Shown here piece after piece: positions 1-8,474 of a DNA stretch of 15,227 bases (positions within the stretch are counted from its first letter, which is position 1; each line of letters starts with the position of its first letter). The notes below the pieces were generated by a model. It did not search any database. It had not been told where the DNA came from and was given only the letters and a program-made list of their open reading frames with translations. The position numbers and the translations under genes are program-made. The DNA lies in contig JASCIV010000646.1 in NCBI GenBank assembly GCA_030374735.1, positions 1 through 15,227 on the forward strand. The letters are read 5' to 3'. This stretch comes from Gracilaria caudata. Lineage: Eukaryota; Rhodophyta; Florideophyceae; Gracilariales; Gracilariaceae.

Positions 1-77
1 TATTTCTTCCATACCATAGCTATGTCGTCCGGCGATATCATTTCCATATCACACTTATATCTCGGATTTCCACTGGG
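1..77. repeat. Right end of a short terminal-inverted-repeat element (MITE-like), truncated by the window edge
   Basis: These 77 bases align without gaps to the last 77 bases of the complete element at 2246-2660, with about 8 differences (roughly 90% identity by eye). Both end in the same 14-base terminus GGATTTCCACTGGG. The left part of this copy lies before the window, so its length and target duplication cannot be read. It shows that the element is a repeat family with at least two members here. No coding capacity is visible. Confidence 0.85.
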
Positions 78-723
78 ATCTGTAGCAACTCAAACTTTTG
101 TCCCACAAACCACTCAACAGTAACTAACAGAACAAAAGAAAATTCTCACTCTTAATGCCGACAAAGTTCAAGTAAAAACATTTGCATGTGGTAGACGTGC
201 CTCCTCATGAATTCAATTAAACTACAATGAAACATTGTGTCTTTAAGAAAATGGTTCCCATTCGTGAGCTATCTTTCGAAAGTCATCAGCGAAGGATTCA
301 AAATGATAATGTAGCAGCACCTTTTCATCATATTGTACACTGAGCACATCGTATGCAGAAATTTGTATTTCATTCTTCACTGTCGCAGCTAACCACAGTT
401 GCATGTAAGACAACAGATCTACCTCTTGATGCTGTACTCATATTATATTGTGCACGTTCTTCATGAATACCAATCAAAGAAATCTGTCGTTCAAGAAGCA
501 TGTGTGGGAGATAATGTACGGATAGCAAGGCCCAAATGCTATTAATTTAGACCAGATACGCAGCCTAGTAGTCTTATGGTTTTAACAACATGAGAGTGTT
601 GCTGAGCTTAGGTCTCAGTTAGTGGCGAATGTGTGAACGAGATTTTGGAGTACGATGTACATGATTGCAGACGATGATTTATATAGTTGGAGCGAAGTAT
701 AGGTTCTTTCTGGAAGCGATTCC

Positions 724-804
724 AGAGTGTTTGTAGGAACGTTAACTGCAAGAGAGATGCAATGAGCGTTCACTGCGGGTAGAGCAATTGTGAACGTTCA
801 CTCC
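724..804. repeat. Three-unit imperfect tandem repeat carrying a 13-base GARCGTTMACTSC motif
   Basis: GAACGTTAACTGC (737-749), GAGCGTTCACTGC (764-776) and GAACGTTCACTCC (792-804) recur at 27-28 base spacing. Each is preceded by AGAG (724, 751, 781). The third copy extends to the perfect 12-base palindrome GTGAACGTTCAC (790-801). Evenly spaced, partly palindromic motifs could be a cluster of protein-binding sites. No gene start is recognisable just downstream, so a regulatory role is only a guess. Confidence 0.45.
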
Positions 805-1186
805 CCATTTTGCTCGTCATCGAATACGCTTCATTTACGTAATGGGCATCGTTCTCGTCATCATAAGTATGCTTATGCGCTGTAGTTCCCGTGGTGCTCA
901 AAATCTATTGCTCCTCTTTATCGGGCCACTGGATCATCGTGTTTCTGAACCCCTTTCCTAAGAACTGTACGCGCAATACTAAGAGATTGAAGTGAAGTCA
1001 CGGCTACTCTGTGCTTTTTAATTGTGGTTGTGGGCTGGCTGCTACTTGTTTAGGGAGCAAGGCTGAGAAATTTCTTGATACGACCCGTAGAAAAGCGAGG
1101 TGAAACGAATTTGAGTTTATGAACGAAGCTGTAAAGCTTATAGCCGAAGCGATACTAAAAACGAGACGAAAGGGTTTCACTGGTGA

Positions 1187-1229
1187 ATAAAGCACGCAAC
1201 TTGCAGTTGCGTAGCAAGGCGTGCTTTGT
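1187..1229. repeat. Hairpin with two competing stems
   Basis: AAAGCACGC (1189-1197) and GCGTGCTTT (1219-1227) form a perfect 9-bp stem, which outer A-T pairs can lengthen. Inside it, CGCAACT (1195-1201) and AGTTGCG (1205-1211) form a perfect 7-bp stem with a 3-base loop. The inner stem shares bases 1195-1197 with the outer one, so the two pairings partly compete. It could be a transposon remnant, a structured RNA or chance. There is no gene next to it. Confidence 0.4.
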
Positions 1230-2061
1230 TTTGCGATATGTCGTACCGCATACAAAACATCCGTATCATCACGAACAGAGTTCGTGACGAGTGATTGAAT
1301 ATGTTTGGCTTTACAAAACCAGGCCGTTTCGTGTATGTGATGAGGTTAATGTTTCGTTAGATCTTGAAAACCATGCTCTCGTTGGCCATGTGAATATTTG
1401 TAAAGCTTTGGTCTCGAGAGCTTGTTGTTCCCAAGCCCGCAATCGGACCATAGAGCACGGTTTTCCCGTTTTGAGAAAGGATATTTTAAGCCCGTGACGC
1501 ACTCCAGAGAGATGAAAATTGGAAAGACAACGGGTAATGATCTTAGCCAGCTTAAGGACTACAAGTGCTTTGAGCTAGCTCAAACATAAATCAGACTCCC
1601 ACAGTGCCTCTGCTACTACAAAACTGAAAGCATTGGCGATGTTGCCTCATTTGTCGGAAGTTTGGTTGGGCAAAGTGAGGAAGCAAAAGAAAAGAACAGA
1701 CCTTTAGCTTGAGTAGCTTTCCACTGGTGGTATCGGCTATCTTTGGTGGCCACTGATTTGAAGGGATGACCATGAACTCCTCCAGGTCCCAGAACTCTGG
1801 CAAAGGAGACCATGACGTTAAACTGAGAGCTGCAGGCATGGACCTATTCATACAGCACATCCTTCAGATGAACGAAGCCATTCAAATCAAATTTTATTCT
1901 AGTCACCGAGTTCATGTGTGGGTGTTCGATGATGATTTGGAAACTTCAAGAAATTTAATAATGATAATGATGTTTCTGCGAGCTTTCTATAGAATACATT
2001 ATATGGCATCCAAGTTCATACAGTAAAAGAGTTGTTCCAACTGCCCAACGAAAGCGATGCC

Positions 2062-2066
2062 AACAT
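2062..2066. repeat. Copia target-site duplication, left copy (AACAT)
   Basis: AACAT directly precedes the left LTR, which starts TGTCGATC at 2067. It matches 8801-8805 directly after the right LTR. Five bases is the usual duplication length for copia integrases. Finding it also fixes the LTR boundary. Confidence 0.9.
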
Positions 2067-2113
2067 TGTCGATCAAGACGATGTTGTTCAACTTGGACTG
2101 TGTAGAGTCAACA

Positions 2114-2135
2114 ACTCTCGTCGCGGGACAAGAGT
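2114..2135 (-). other. Conserved LTR hairpin, 3' LTR copy
   Basis: On the transcript strand ACTCTTGTC and GACGAGAGT pair over 9 bp, including one T-G wobble, around a 4-base loop. The same stem occurs at 8522-8543. Both arms are unchanged between the LTRs although the neighbourhood has diverged; the only difference falls in the loop. The wobble points to RNA rather than DNA pairing. A role in reverse transcription, packaging or 3'-end formation is possible but not shown. Confidence 0.45.
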
Positions 2136-2245
2136 CAATTTCGCATAGAACAGACGTAGACAAACAGAACACAGTTTACAGGATGATGATGAGACTGTTT
2201 CCTCTGTCCTAGCAGACAGCGGAGTGTCTCCTTAATTAAAGGGTG

Positions 2246-2660
2246 CCCAGTGGAAATCCAAAATATACGCCTGATACAATATCGATAAATTCCTCGCGGA
2301 ACAGATAAAATTCTAATGCATTTTTGATATAGTTTTGATATAATGTTCTTTCCGGCACTATATTTCCACGAGTCTCACTCAAGATCTTGATAAATATTGG
2401 ATATGTTTTTCTACTCTTTCAAAACCGTTTTGGATATAGAAAATTTCAAAATATATCCAAAACGTATCTAATCTGTTCAAAGAATGAACGCAGCGGTGTC
2501 GAAACTATATCAAATTTGTATCGTTTTCTTGTGAAAGAATCTGAAATATGTCCTACTGCTTTATCATTTCCACATCAACTACTTACGACTTCTATACCAT
2601 AGCTATGTCCTCTGGAGATATCATTTCCATATCATACTTATATCTCGGATTTCCACTGGG
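2246..2660. mobile_element. 415-bp non-autonomous terminal-inverted-repeat element (MITE-like) nested in the copia 3' LTR
   Basis: It starts CCCAGTGGAAATCC and ends with the exact inverse, GGATTTCCACTGGG. The inverted repeat continues imperfectly to about 31 bases (26 matching). It is flanked by GTG at 2243-2245 and 2661-2663. The undisturbed LTR has a single GTG at the same place (8651-8653), which proves a 3-bp target duplication and exact element ends. It is AT-rich, has no credible coding frame, and holds a central 13-bp palindrome. A 3-bp duplication is known for PIF/Harbinger and CACTA-type elements, but the termini match neither clearly, so no superfamily is assigned. Confidence 0.93.
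2426..2464. repeat. Central inverted repeat of the MITE-like element
   Basis: CGTTTTGGATATA (2426-2438) is followed after 13 bases by its exact complement TATATCCAAAACG (2452-2464). It lies close to the element's midpoint. Together with the terminal repeats this suggests a fold-back origin, although the two halves are not otherwise clearly complementary. Confidence 0.75.
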
Positions 2661-2805
2661 GTGGTGAACACTCACGCTCCAGACATTTGGCGCTCAATAG
2701 ATATGAAGTCTAACAAAAAGCAGTAAAAAGAAGTACAAAACAGTAAAAGCAATACAAATACATACACAGAGCACAGTGCAAAACGTGCAATGTGCTGACA
2801 ATCAT

Positions 2806-3891
2806 TCACACTCCCCCATCTTCAACGCCAAAAGTTGGAGCGTCACGACTAGTTTGAGTGCCATCTGTTCGGATAACCCACTGAAGAACACCAAGATTGA
2901 TCTTTCTGTCATCAAGAACAGATTCGAGTGCCTTACAACGTCCGTATTTCGTTAGGCCGTCTGCCGGATTATCCGCCCTTCTAATCCATCCGACATCGCT
3001 TATATCTCGTGCTGAGTAGGCTTCCCTTGCTGACTCAATATCAATCATGAGTCTACGTTCCGTGGTGGTTGAGTTCTGGATAAGTACCTTAACCGGACTG
3101 TCCGAATCTGTACACATGCTGAGGCGTAGAGTTTGACCTAAAATCCGTTCCAGATCGTGCCGGAGTGAGTAGCTGAAATCAAACGCATCAGCAAAAGCGT
3201 AAACTTCAGCGCCCAGCACTGATCGAACAACGCGTTTTGACTTGTAACTAGCGTAGTGGAGGATATTACATCGGCCATGCTTGTCACAGAGCAGGAAAAT
3301 GTAACCCAATTGGGAGCATAGGTTTTCGGCGTTCGAGAAAGAGGCATCAGAAAACACTTTAATGGAAAGTGATTCACTATCCAGCTTCTTTTGTCGTATC
3401 CCTCTGCGCAGTTTCCGCTTCACATGCTTGATGACCCCACTGATGCATTTCAAAACGTCTCGGGACCATGTAGTCTCTTTAACCTGAAAAAACAAATTGA
3501 CCTCAGCGGCAATATCCGGGCCCGTATAAGATAACCATGCCAGTTCCTGTAGTCGGCATCGGAAATCATGAAAAGTGCAAGCCTTGGGTAAGGGTTGAAG
3601 GCGATTACAGTATCTCTCCTGATGTATCAGGTACCCCGACTCAGTGACCTCGACTTGTAGACCTGCAAAAAGAAAGCAGTCGTACTCCCTCGGCTTGGCA
3701 TCAAATCGGCGCTCGGTAGCTTTAGTTTCCTCTTCGAAAAAGGTATCGCCTGCAGTGATAGTTTCATCGACGTGCGTGCCCATGAGACCAACGAGTTTGC
3801 CATGGATGGTGCGGAAGAAAAGGCGAGGTCGCTGGAGATCGGTTTCATGAGCAAATCGTCGCGAACATGGCGGGAGATGGTAGCGTGCCAA
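2806..3891 (-). pseudogene. pol: Copia pol fragment: end of reverse transcriptase, plus RNase H
   Basis: This frame (361 codons; genuine coding starts near 3855 after a frameshift) carries the catalytic palm strand of RVT_2-type reverse transcriptase and the RNase H domain. The usual YVDD box appears as HVDE (3774-3763): the tyrosine and the second catalytic aspartate are replaced. RNase H acidic residues are visible at D181 (SDAS), E228 (GAEVYA), D261 (CTDSD) and D310 (NPADGLTK), numbered from the frame start at 3891. The frame runs through the polypurine tract, and its TGA stop lies inside the LTR. No ATG starts it, as expected for part of a polyprotein. The altered catalytic box and the upstream frameshift argue that it is inactive. 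Confidence 0.88.
2811..2819 (-). other. Copia polypurine tract
   Basis: On the minus strand ATGGGGGAG directly abuts the 3' LTR start TGTGAATG. This is the position and composition of the primer for plus-strand DNA synthesis. It is also coding: it reads ...G-G-V in the RNase H frame. Confidence 0.85.
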
Positions 3892-4364
3892 CAGTCTCCA
3901 CTGTCCGGAAGTCCATACAAGGGTTTGAGAAGCTTCAGTAATTGGTTGTGAGAGAGGCGAAATTCCTTTGCCGGAGTGAGGTAAGCATCACGCATCAGAG
4001 TGCCTGCCGACTGTAGATATGCCTGTGAGATGTCCTGGAACCATAAACGAAGACCAAAAATGGCAGCGAGATCAATCAGCATGCTGATAGAACTTTGTTT
4101 CGTGGTCGTACTCTGGTGTACAAGGAGAGCCTTCTCCGCGTCAGTGTGGCCTTGATCTACAAAGCGAGCTTTATAAACTTCATCGCTCGTCCCCTTGTTC
4201 TTGATTGAGAGCACAAAATGTCCTTCCATTATGTTGGCGTCAGGCGGGAGCTCCTCTCGGCAAACAATTTCGAAAACGCCACGCTCAGCAAGACTGGCAA
4301 TTTCTTTGGCCTCTGCAACATCGAATTGTGGGAGACGGGAACGCGGATCGCGAGGAGTAAGCAC
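3850..4364 (-). pseudogene. pol: Copia pol fragment: fingers and first palm part of reverse transcriptase
   Basis: The frame 4364-3627 matches RVT_2 down to about 3850. It shows GVFEIV, then YKARFVDQGH, then QDISQAYLQS, which holds the first catalytic aspartate of the polymerase, and finally LLKPLYGLPDSGDCWH. These occur in the order typical of copia reverse transcriptases. After about 3850 the sense passes to another frame (the 3891-2806 fragment), so one frameshift splits the domain. At the upstream end another frameshift near 4365 separates it from integrase. Confidence 0.88.
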
Positions 4365-5509
4365 ATCGGTGATATTGACGGCAACGGGGTGTGCACGAGA
4401 GGGTCGGAACGGAAGGCGTCTGAACCAGCTTTGAGACGTTCAAGTTCGCGGTCAGCAGCGACGCCTGGTGCAGGGATGATCTGGGATCGGCTGAAATGTT
4501 TGATCTCACCATCATATTCCACATAAATCTCCTTCTCGCACGTACGGGTGACGCGATAGGGACCTGCCCAAGTGCCATGGTCGAGAGAATTCCGTTTGCA
4601 GAAGATGTACAAGTCATCGCCCGGACGGATGAGGTATTGCGTAGCTGGTGGTAGGCGCGATCGAAGGGCAGTCTCAATGCGGAGGCGAGCGGTAATGGTG
4701 ACCATTTCGTTACGCGCGTTTTGGAGAGCAGTCATACGATCTCGCTGAGAAGGGAGATTAGAGTTGAGAACAGGATATGACGGCAGGGTTCCGTAGACCA
4801 GGAGAGTAGGTACGTATCCCTCAGGCCCCATGGTGTCATTCATCGCCTTAATCGACAGGCGAAGGGCGACTTCAGGCTCTAAGGAAGTGTGGTCCGTACG
4901 TACTACTTTGAAGATACGGCGCAACGTGTTATGATATCGTTCTTCCAGTCCGATAGAATTGTGACTCTCAGTGCCCGAAAGTTGGACCTCGATACCGTGA
5001 AGAGATGTAGCATCATGCCAGGACTTTGACCTGAAAATCTTCGCTGCATCGGCACGAATGCGGGATGGGTAACCAATGTAGACGGAAGCCCAGCCTTCGA
5101 TGAACGCATTCCAAACGTCCTGCGCAGATTCGCCTTTTAGAATTACGGCATTCTGGTATCGAGTGTGGGTATCCACAATGTGCAAAATGGGATTCCCGTC
5201 GAGGTACATCACATCAATTGCAACTTCATGATTGAAGATCAGGTGCTCAGGAGGCCGTGCGAAGCGAAAGCGGTAGGGACGAGAGGCTGTTTCCTTGCAT
5301 GTACGGCAGCGGAACGCAATCTCTTCTAGGATCTTCTGCGTCTCGGGGCCGACCTCGTCCGGTCGAGCTCGGCGGAGTAGGTTGTACAACTTGCGAGCGT
5401 TGGGATGGAAAAAATGAAGATGGAGTTTCTTCAGTTCCAGTACGGGAAAGGAACGACTCAATGAATAGATGTCCATGTTTGCGCACAATGGGGATAGTCC
5501 AGCCGGCAT
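4365..5509 (-). pseudogene. pol: Copia pol fragment: integrase
   Basis: The open frame 5509-4229 carries a complete-looking retroviral-type integrase. The zinc-binding part is H30-X4-H35 and C68-X2-C71. The catalytic triad is D99 (AIDVMYL), D154 (IRADAAKIF) and E190 (GLEERYHNT), giving D-X54-D-X35-E; the D-to-E spacing is the standard 35. HIVDTHTRY and the region after the triad also fit copia integrases. The C-terminal part (GDDLYIF...GTWAGPYRV) resembles the DNA-binding tail. Flanking frameshifts near 5470 and 4365 cut it off from protease and reverse transcriptase. Residues are numbered from 5509. The catalytic residues appear intact. Confidence 0.9.
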
Positions 5510-6060
5510 TCCGGTTGTCGAGAACGTTCTCTACGTTGTCTAGAACGACGGACCTCCCGTCCAAAATATCCAGACCAATGAGGAGAGGAATGTTAGCTGA
5601 CACGAAATCGATGTTGATAGGAAAGAAACCCCCAGCGGGAATAGGTATGCGGATCTGAATCTTGCCCAAACTGTTGCGAATGTCGCTCCCAAAACGGAAA
5701 GAGTAGCATGACCTCTCGAGCTTCATGCGCCGCCCGATAAGTCGATGATAGGCTTGTGACTGCTTCATCCCAATGACGGATTTCTGCACGCCGCTGTCGA
5801 GGCAAGCCCCCTCGAAGTGGTGTGCGTTATACTGAACAGTCCGGTTAAGGTGGAGGTTATAGACGTTGAAAACGGGTCTACCATGGATGCGAGAGATGCG
5901 AGGGCGTGACGTACGACGCCGTAATCTGGTGCATACTGAGGGCCGATTTCGTGGGTAAGTCTTGTCAGGATCCTCTTGAGCCTTTGGTGCAGATTCTGGC
6001 GGCCAGTTAGACTCTGCTTCGAAAAGAGTCTGTATCCGGGGCTGAATGGTGATCCTCTGT
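5450..6060 (-). pseudogene. pol: Copia pol fragment: aspartic protease
   Basis: Within the open frame 6461-5247, CLDSGVQKSVIG (D at 5798-5796) is the D-S-G active site. It is followed by PLLIGLDIL, the second conserved strand of retropepsins, and GWTIPIVRKHGHLFIE. The useful part begins near 6060, where the gag frame ends, and gives way near 5470 to the integrase frame. The protease would cut the Gag-Pol polyprotein. The active site looks intact, but shifts on both sides break the polyprotein. Confidence 0.82.
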
Positions 6061-6711
6061 GTGCGTGGCGCAATCCGCGTTAAGAGAGTTGATAGTCTCC
6101 GTGAGTTCTGCATCACTGATGAAGTTGGTATTGAAGACATCACGTCCATCGTTCTGAGTATGGGGTTCAGCTTCGCTCGGCCCTTCTCCGTCCACAGCTC
6201 CCTGAAAATCGCGAGCAAACTCCAGGAGGACGTCGGTGAGGTTAACTGCTTTTCCCGACTTCTTCGATTCGTAGTAAGACGCCTTGTTTCGCGCGATACG
6301 TTCAAAATCGAGTGTTTCCTTGCAACGGGAGACACTAAATCCGGGGCACTCGCAGTTGAAGCAGATGTTCGCATCCTCAGTACTCTGAGAGGAACGATGT
6401 TGATGGGACGCCTTGTTGTGCCTGGAGCGAATGGAGTTCGAATGTCTGCCAAAACGGCCATGGTTGTTATAGTTCATCTTCCAACAAGATGCCCGGAACT
6501 GAGTGTTATCGGATAGCTGTGAAGGATCGTGCTCCTCCCATTGGGATTGAGCCTGTTCCAGCAATGAAAAGTATCGTAGATAGGTCAATTCGGCGATATG
6601 AGTTGTGGAGACAACATGACGGGCCCATTCGCGCCCTTTCACAGCGTTCTGCAGAAACACACGCATGCGGCGGTCGGAACGGTCATCTGGATGTGCCATC
6701 GGTACAAGACG
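6007..6711 (-). pseudogene. gag: Copia gag, second part with a degenerate zinc knuckle
   Basis: This is the same frame as the upstream gag fragment, separated from it by a TAA at 6714-6712. It reads on through a basic, low-complexity stretch into CFNCECPGFSVSRC. This is a CX2CX4HX4C zinc knuckle whose histidine position holds phenylalanine. The knuckle normally binds the genomic RNA. The frame ends at 6007, and coding sense continues in the protease frame. Confidence 0.75.
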
Positions 6712-7062
6712 TTACACTTCGCGTGCCGGGTCGTACAGAGCTTGGCCTTCCGTGCGCTCATTCTGCTCAAATTGAGAGATGTGCAGGGCTGGAAGCTTTC
6801 GAGAAGTGCGTTCCATCTTCGCTGGAGATGCAAACACGTCACGAAATATGGATATCACAGCGCCCCAATTGTTCTCAATACCATCGATGTTTCTGTAGTA
6901 GAATTGAAGCGCCATTCCGTAAAGCATGTGGTAAAGGTAGATAACCTTATCGGAGGCACTGACTCTATTTTCCGCCCGAATCTTCTGGCATTGTGCAAGG
7001 TAATATTCCCAATCTTCTTCGAATGCTCCCGAAAACTTCTCGTCCTTGTGGCTAAATTTCAT
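6712..7062 (-). pseudogene. gag: Copia gag, first part
   Basis: The first ATG of this frame is at 7062-7060. The frame is open further upstream, to about 7227, but without an ATG. The protein (MKFSHKDEKFSGAFEEDWEYYL...) begins like copia Gag: a short lead-in, then the F-S-G-x(3)-E-D-W/Y pattern typical of the capsid start, followed by helical sequence with YLYHMLYGMA. It ends at a premature TAA (6714-6712), after which gag continues in the same frame. Confidence 0.75.
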
Positions 7063-7254
7063 GACGAATATCTTCGTCACCTGATTCTCGTAGTGATCAT
7101 TAGTTCTGCGAGAAGCTGATGGTCTCGAAGCAGAGTCGTTAACATCAGTTGCAGTTACTGCGTTTGAACATTTATGCAAACCACCGGAGGAACCGGAAAG
7201 GACCACCTCGCGGTAGAAGCACCCACAGGGGGTTCAGACCTGCTTCCTGGCGGG

Positions 7255-7272
7255 TAGATCAGTTGGTAGAAC
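7255..7272 (+). other. tRNA D-arm-like (A-box) sequence
   Basis: TAGATCAGTTGGTAGAAC differs by two bases from the common tRNA D-arm TAGCTCAGTTGGTAGAGC. One D-stem pair is lost. The preceding TGGCGGG (7248-7254) could partly pair with CCC and GCCA near 7315-7324. No convincing T-loop (GGTTCRANNCC) or anticodon arm follows, so this is not a functional tRNA. It may be a tRNA pseudogene, a SINE head, or antisense complementarity to a tRNA within the element's RNA. Confidence 0.3.
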
Positions 7273-7995
7273 CCTCCGATAAAGCTTGCGCTAGCCGGGT
7301 ATAAAGCCGGGAAACCCCGTGCCAAACGTGCGGTCGGAGGAAAGAGGAAGAATCGATACTTCAGCCCACGATGTGGGAATGCCACAGCGTGTAGAGTGAT
7401 CCGTGTAACGGTTACGGGATCCGAAAAATGTCCGGAAAATAAGCCACGCTTGTTGGCACTGACTCACGGAAGAGCGGGAAATATTCTTGATATGACGGGA
7501 CAAACCTGGCAATGTAGAGCAAAGTGGCGAAGGTCCGTAAAACGGAATAGATAACAAAGAAACGATCCGTGACGACGGATGTGCACATCTCAGTGATAGA
7601 GGCGGATGAAGAGCCCGGAGTGTCGACGAGATTCCTTGTAAAGGGCTGTTCCGTGCAAACGCGGCAATAAAGTCAGAGCCAAGTCCTCCTTGGCAAAGGT
7701 TTACTGAGCACAGTCGCAGCATCATGACACTATATGTAGTGCTAGTGTAGCTACAGCTAGAATATTTTACGTATCCAACATTGCTGACCATCACCCTTAC
7801 GTGTGTAACCAACCGTTTCTTGTAACGGTGCATCCGCCAACTGCGGTGAGGCACAGAAACGTGTGCAACTCATAATAACCGACCATTTGGCATCCCGTCG
7901 TAGGGCCAAAAATAGAAATAGCCTAATAAGTAGTAATAATAGCGTGCTTTAACCGGACATACAGATCAAATGAAGACTAAGAGCACAAATTCATT

Positions 7996-8463
7996 TCAAG
8001 GGCGTTTAGTTGTACAGAAAGGCATAACAATCTCCTCTTCCAGATGAATTGCATCGAAGGTTGCCATTGCACGTTGGCATTCATTGCTATTTTGAGAACC
8101 GTAGATTGCCCAGCGCACTTGAGGTGGGATAAGTCTCCGAAATTGCTCTTTCTGAGTACATGAATCTGCACGGCTTTCAAGGAATTTGCAAATGCATTTG
8201 TAGATGCCATTGATGCAGACGACATCAGGATGCACGATTCGTAACGGCGTTATATCTGCGTGGATGATAACCACTAGTGCCTCTCCGCGAAGCGGTAGTT
8301 TTATTTTGTCAGCATATGACGCAAAATTGTTCCTTATTCCAAGCTGACGATCATTCAAAAACAGTAGACCACCAAACTCTTCGTAGCCAGAGGTGAGCTG
8401 AACTTGATCAATGATCCATCCGCCATTGCTTACAATCGGTGTACGTTGTGCCCGTCCTTGTAG
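7996..8463 (-). other. ATG-less open reading frame in the copia leader (about 155 codons)
   Basis: The frame is open from a TAA about 10 bases inside the LTR boundary down to a stop at 7996-7998. Its predicted sequence looks protein-like, for example GYEEFGGLLFLNDRQLG and LPLRGEALVVIIHADITPLR. I recognise no family. It has no early ATG, so it cannot be translated alone by normal initiation. It may be captured host sequence, a decayed extra retroelement protein, or chance. Confidence 0.35.
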
Positions 8464-8474
8464 TTATTCGAGAA

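Larger units (their letters stand above)
78..2061. other. Gene-free AT-leaning stretch left of the copia element
   Basis: No reading frame here resembles a protein family I recognise. The longest open frames (about 60-90 codons, for example 1591-1860 minus and 1766-2026 plus) look like chance. Two structures stand out and are listed separately: a three-unit repeat at 724-804 and a hairpin at 1187-1229. Before the copia insertion this DNA was continuous with 8806 onward, so 2061 once lay about 415 bp upstream of the opine dehydrogenase start codon. Part of it could therefore be ancestral upstream sequence of that gene. Confidence 0.5.
2067..2810 (-). repeat. Copia 3' LTR, interrupted by a nested 415-bp element
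   Basis: On the minus strand it starts TGTGAATGATTGTC and ends CTTGATCGACA, giving the TG...CA ends of LTRs. Removing 2246-2663 (element plus one GTG duplication) leaves 326 bp, exactly the length of the other LTR. The segment 2734-2810 is identical to 8724-8800, while the rest differs at about 13% of positions. It contains a 20-bp tandem duplication (CAGTAAAA...TACAAA, 2721-2759) and a short hairpin (2114-2135) that is conserved in both LTRs. Confidence 0.95.
7063..8474 (-). other. Copia 5' leader, unusually long (about 1.4 kb)
   Basis: This stretch lies between the 5' LTR and the first gag ATG on the minus strand. The sequence right after the LTR (TTCTCGAATAACTACAAGG, minus strand from 8474) should hold the primer-binding site. 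It is not an obvious match to a tRNA 3' end, so the primer is unassigned; a cleaved internal tRNA fragment, as in Drosophila copia, is possible. The leader contains an ATG-less open frame (7996-8463) and, on the opposite strand, a tRNA-like box at 7255-7272. Apart from these I see nothing recognisable. Confidence 0.6.

Noticed and set aside
1291..1860. Small frames left of the copia element as genes
   Set aside because: Frames of 60-90 codons overlap on both strands with no family resemblance and no consistent start context.
2387..2602. 71-codon frame inside the MITE-like element
   Set aside because: It is AT-rich with no recognisable domain. The element is too short to encode a transposase.
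6007..6060. Programmed +1 frameshift between copia gag and protease
   Set aside because: The shift is in the +1 direction, but no Ty1-like slippery heptamer was recognised, and the element has several other shifts plainly due to decay.
7247..7325. Functional tRNA gene
   Set aside because: The D-arm-like part has a mismatch, and no anticodon arm or T-loop fits.
7291..7854. 187-codon minus-strand frame in the copia leader
   Set aside because: It starts only with GTG, is rich in Ser, Arg and Cys, and resembles no domain. I take it as chance.
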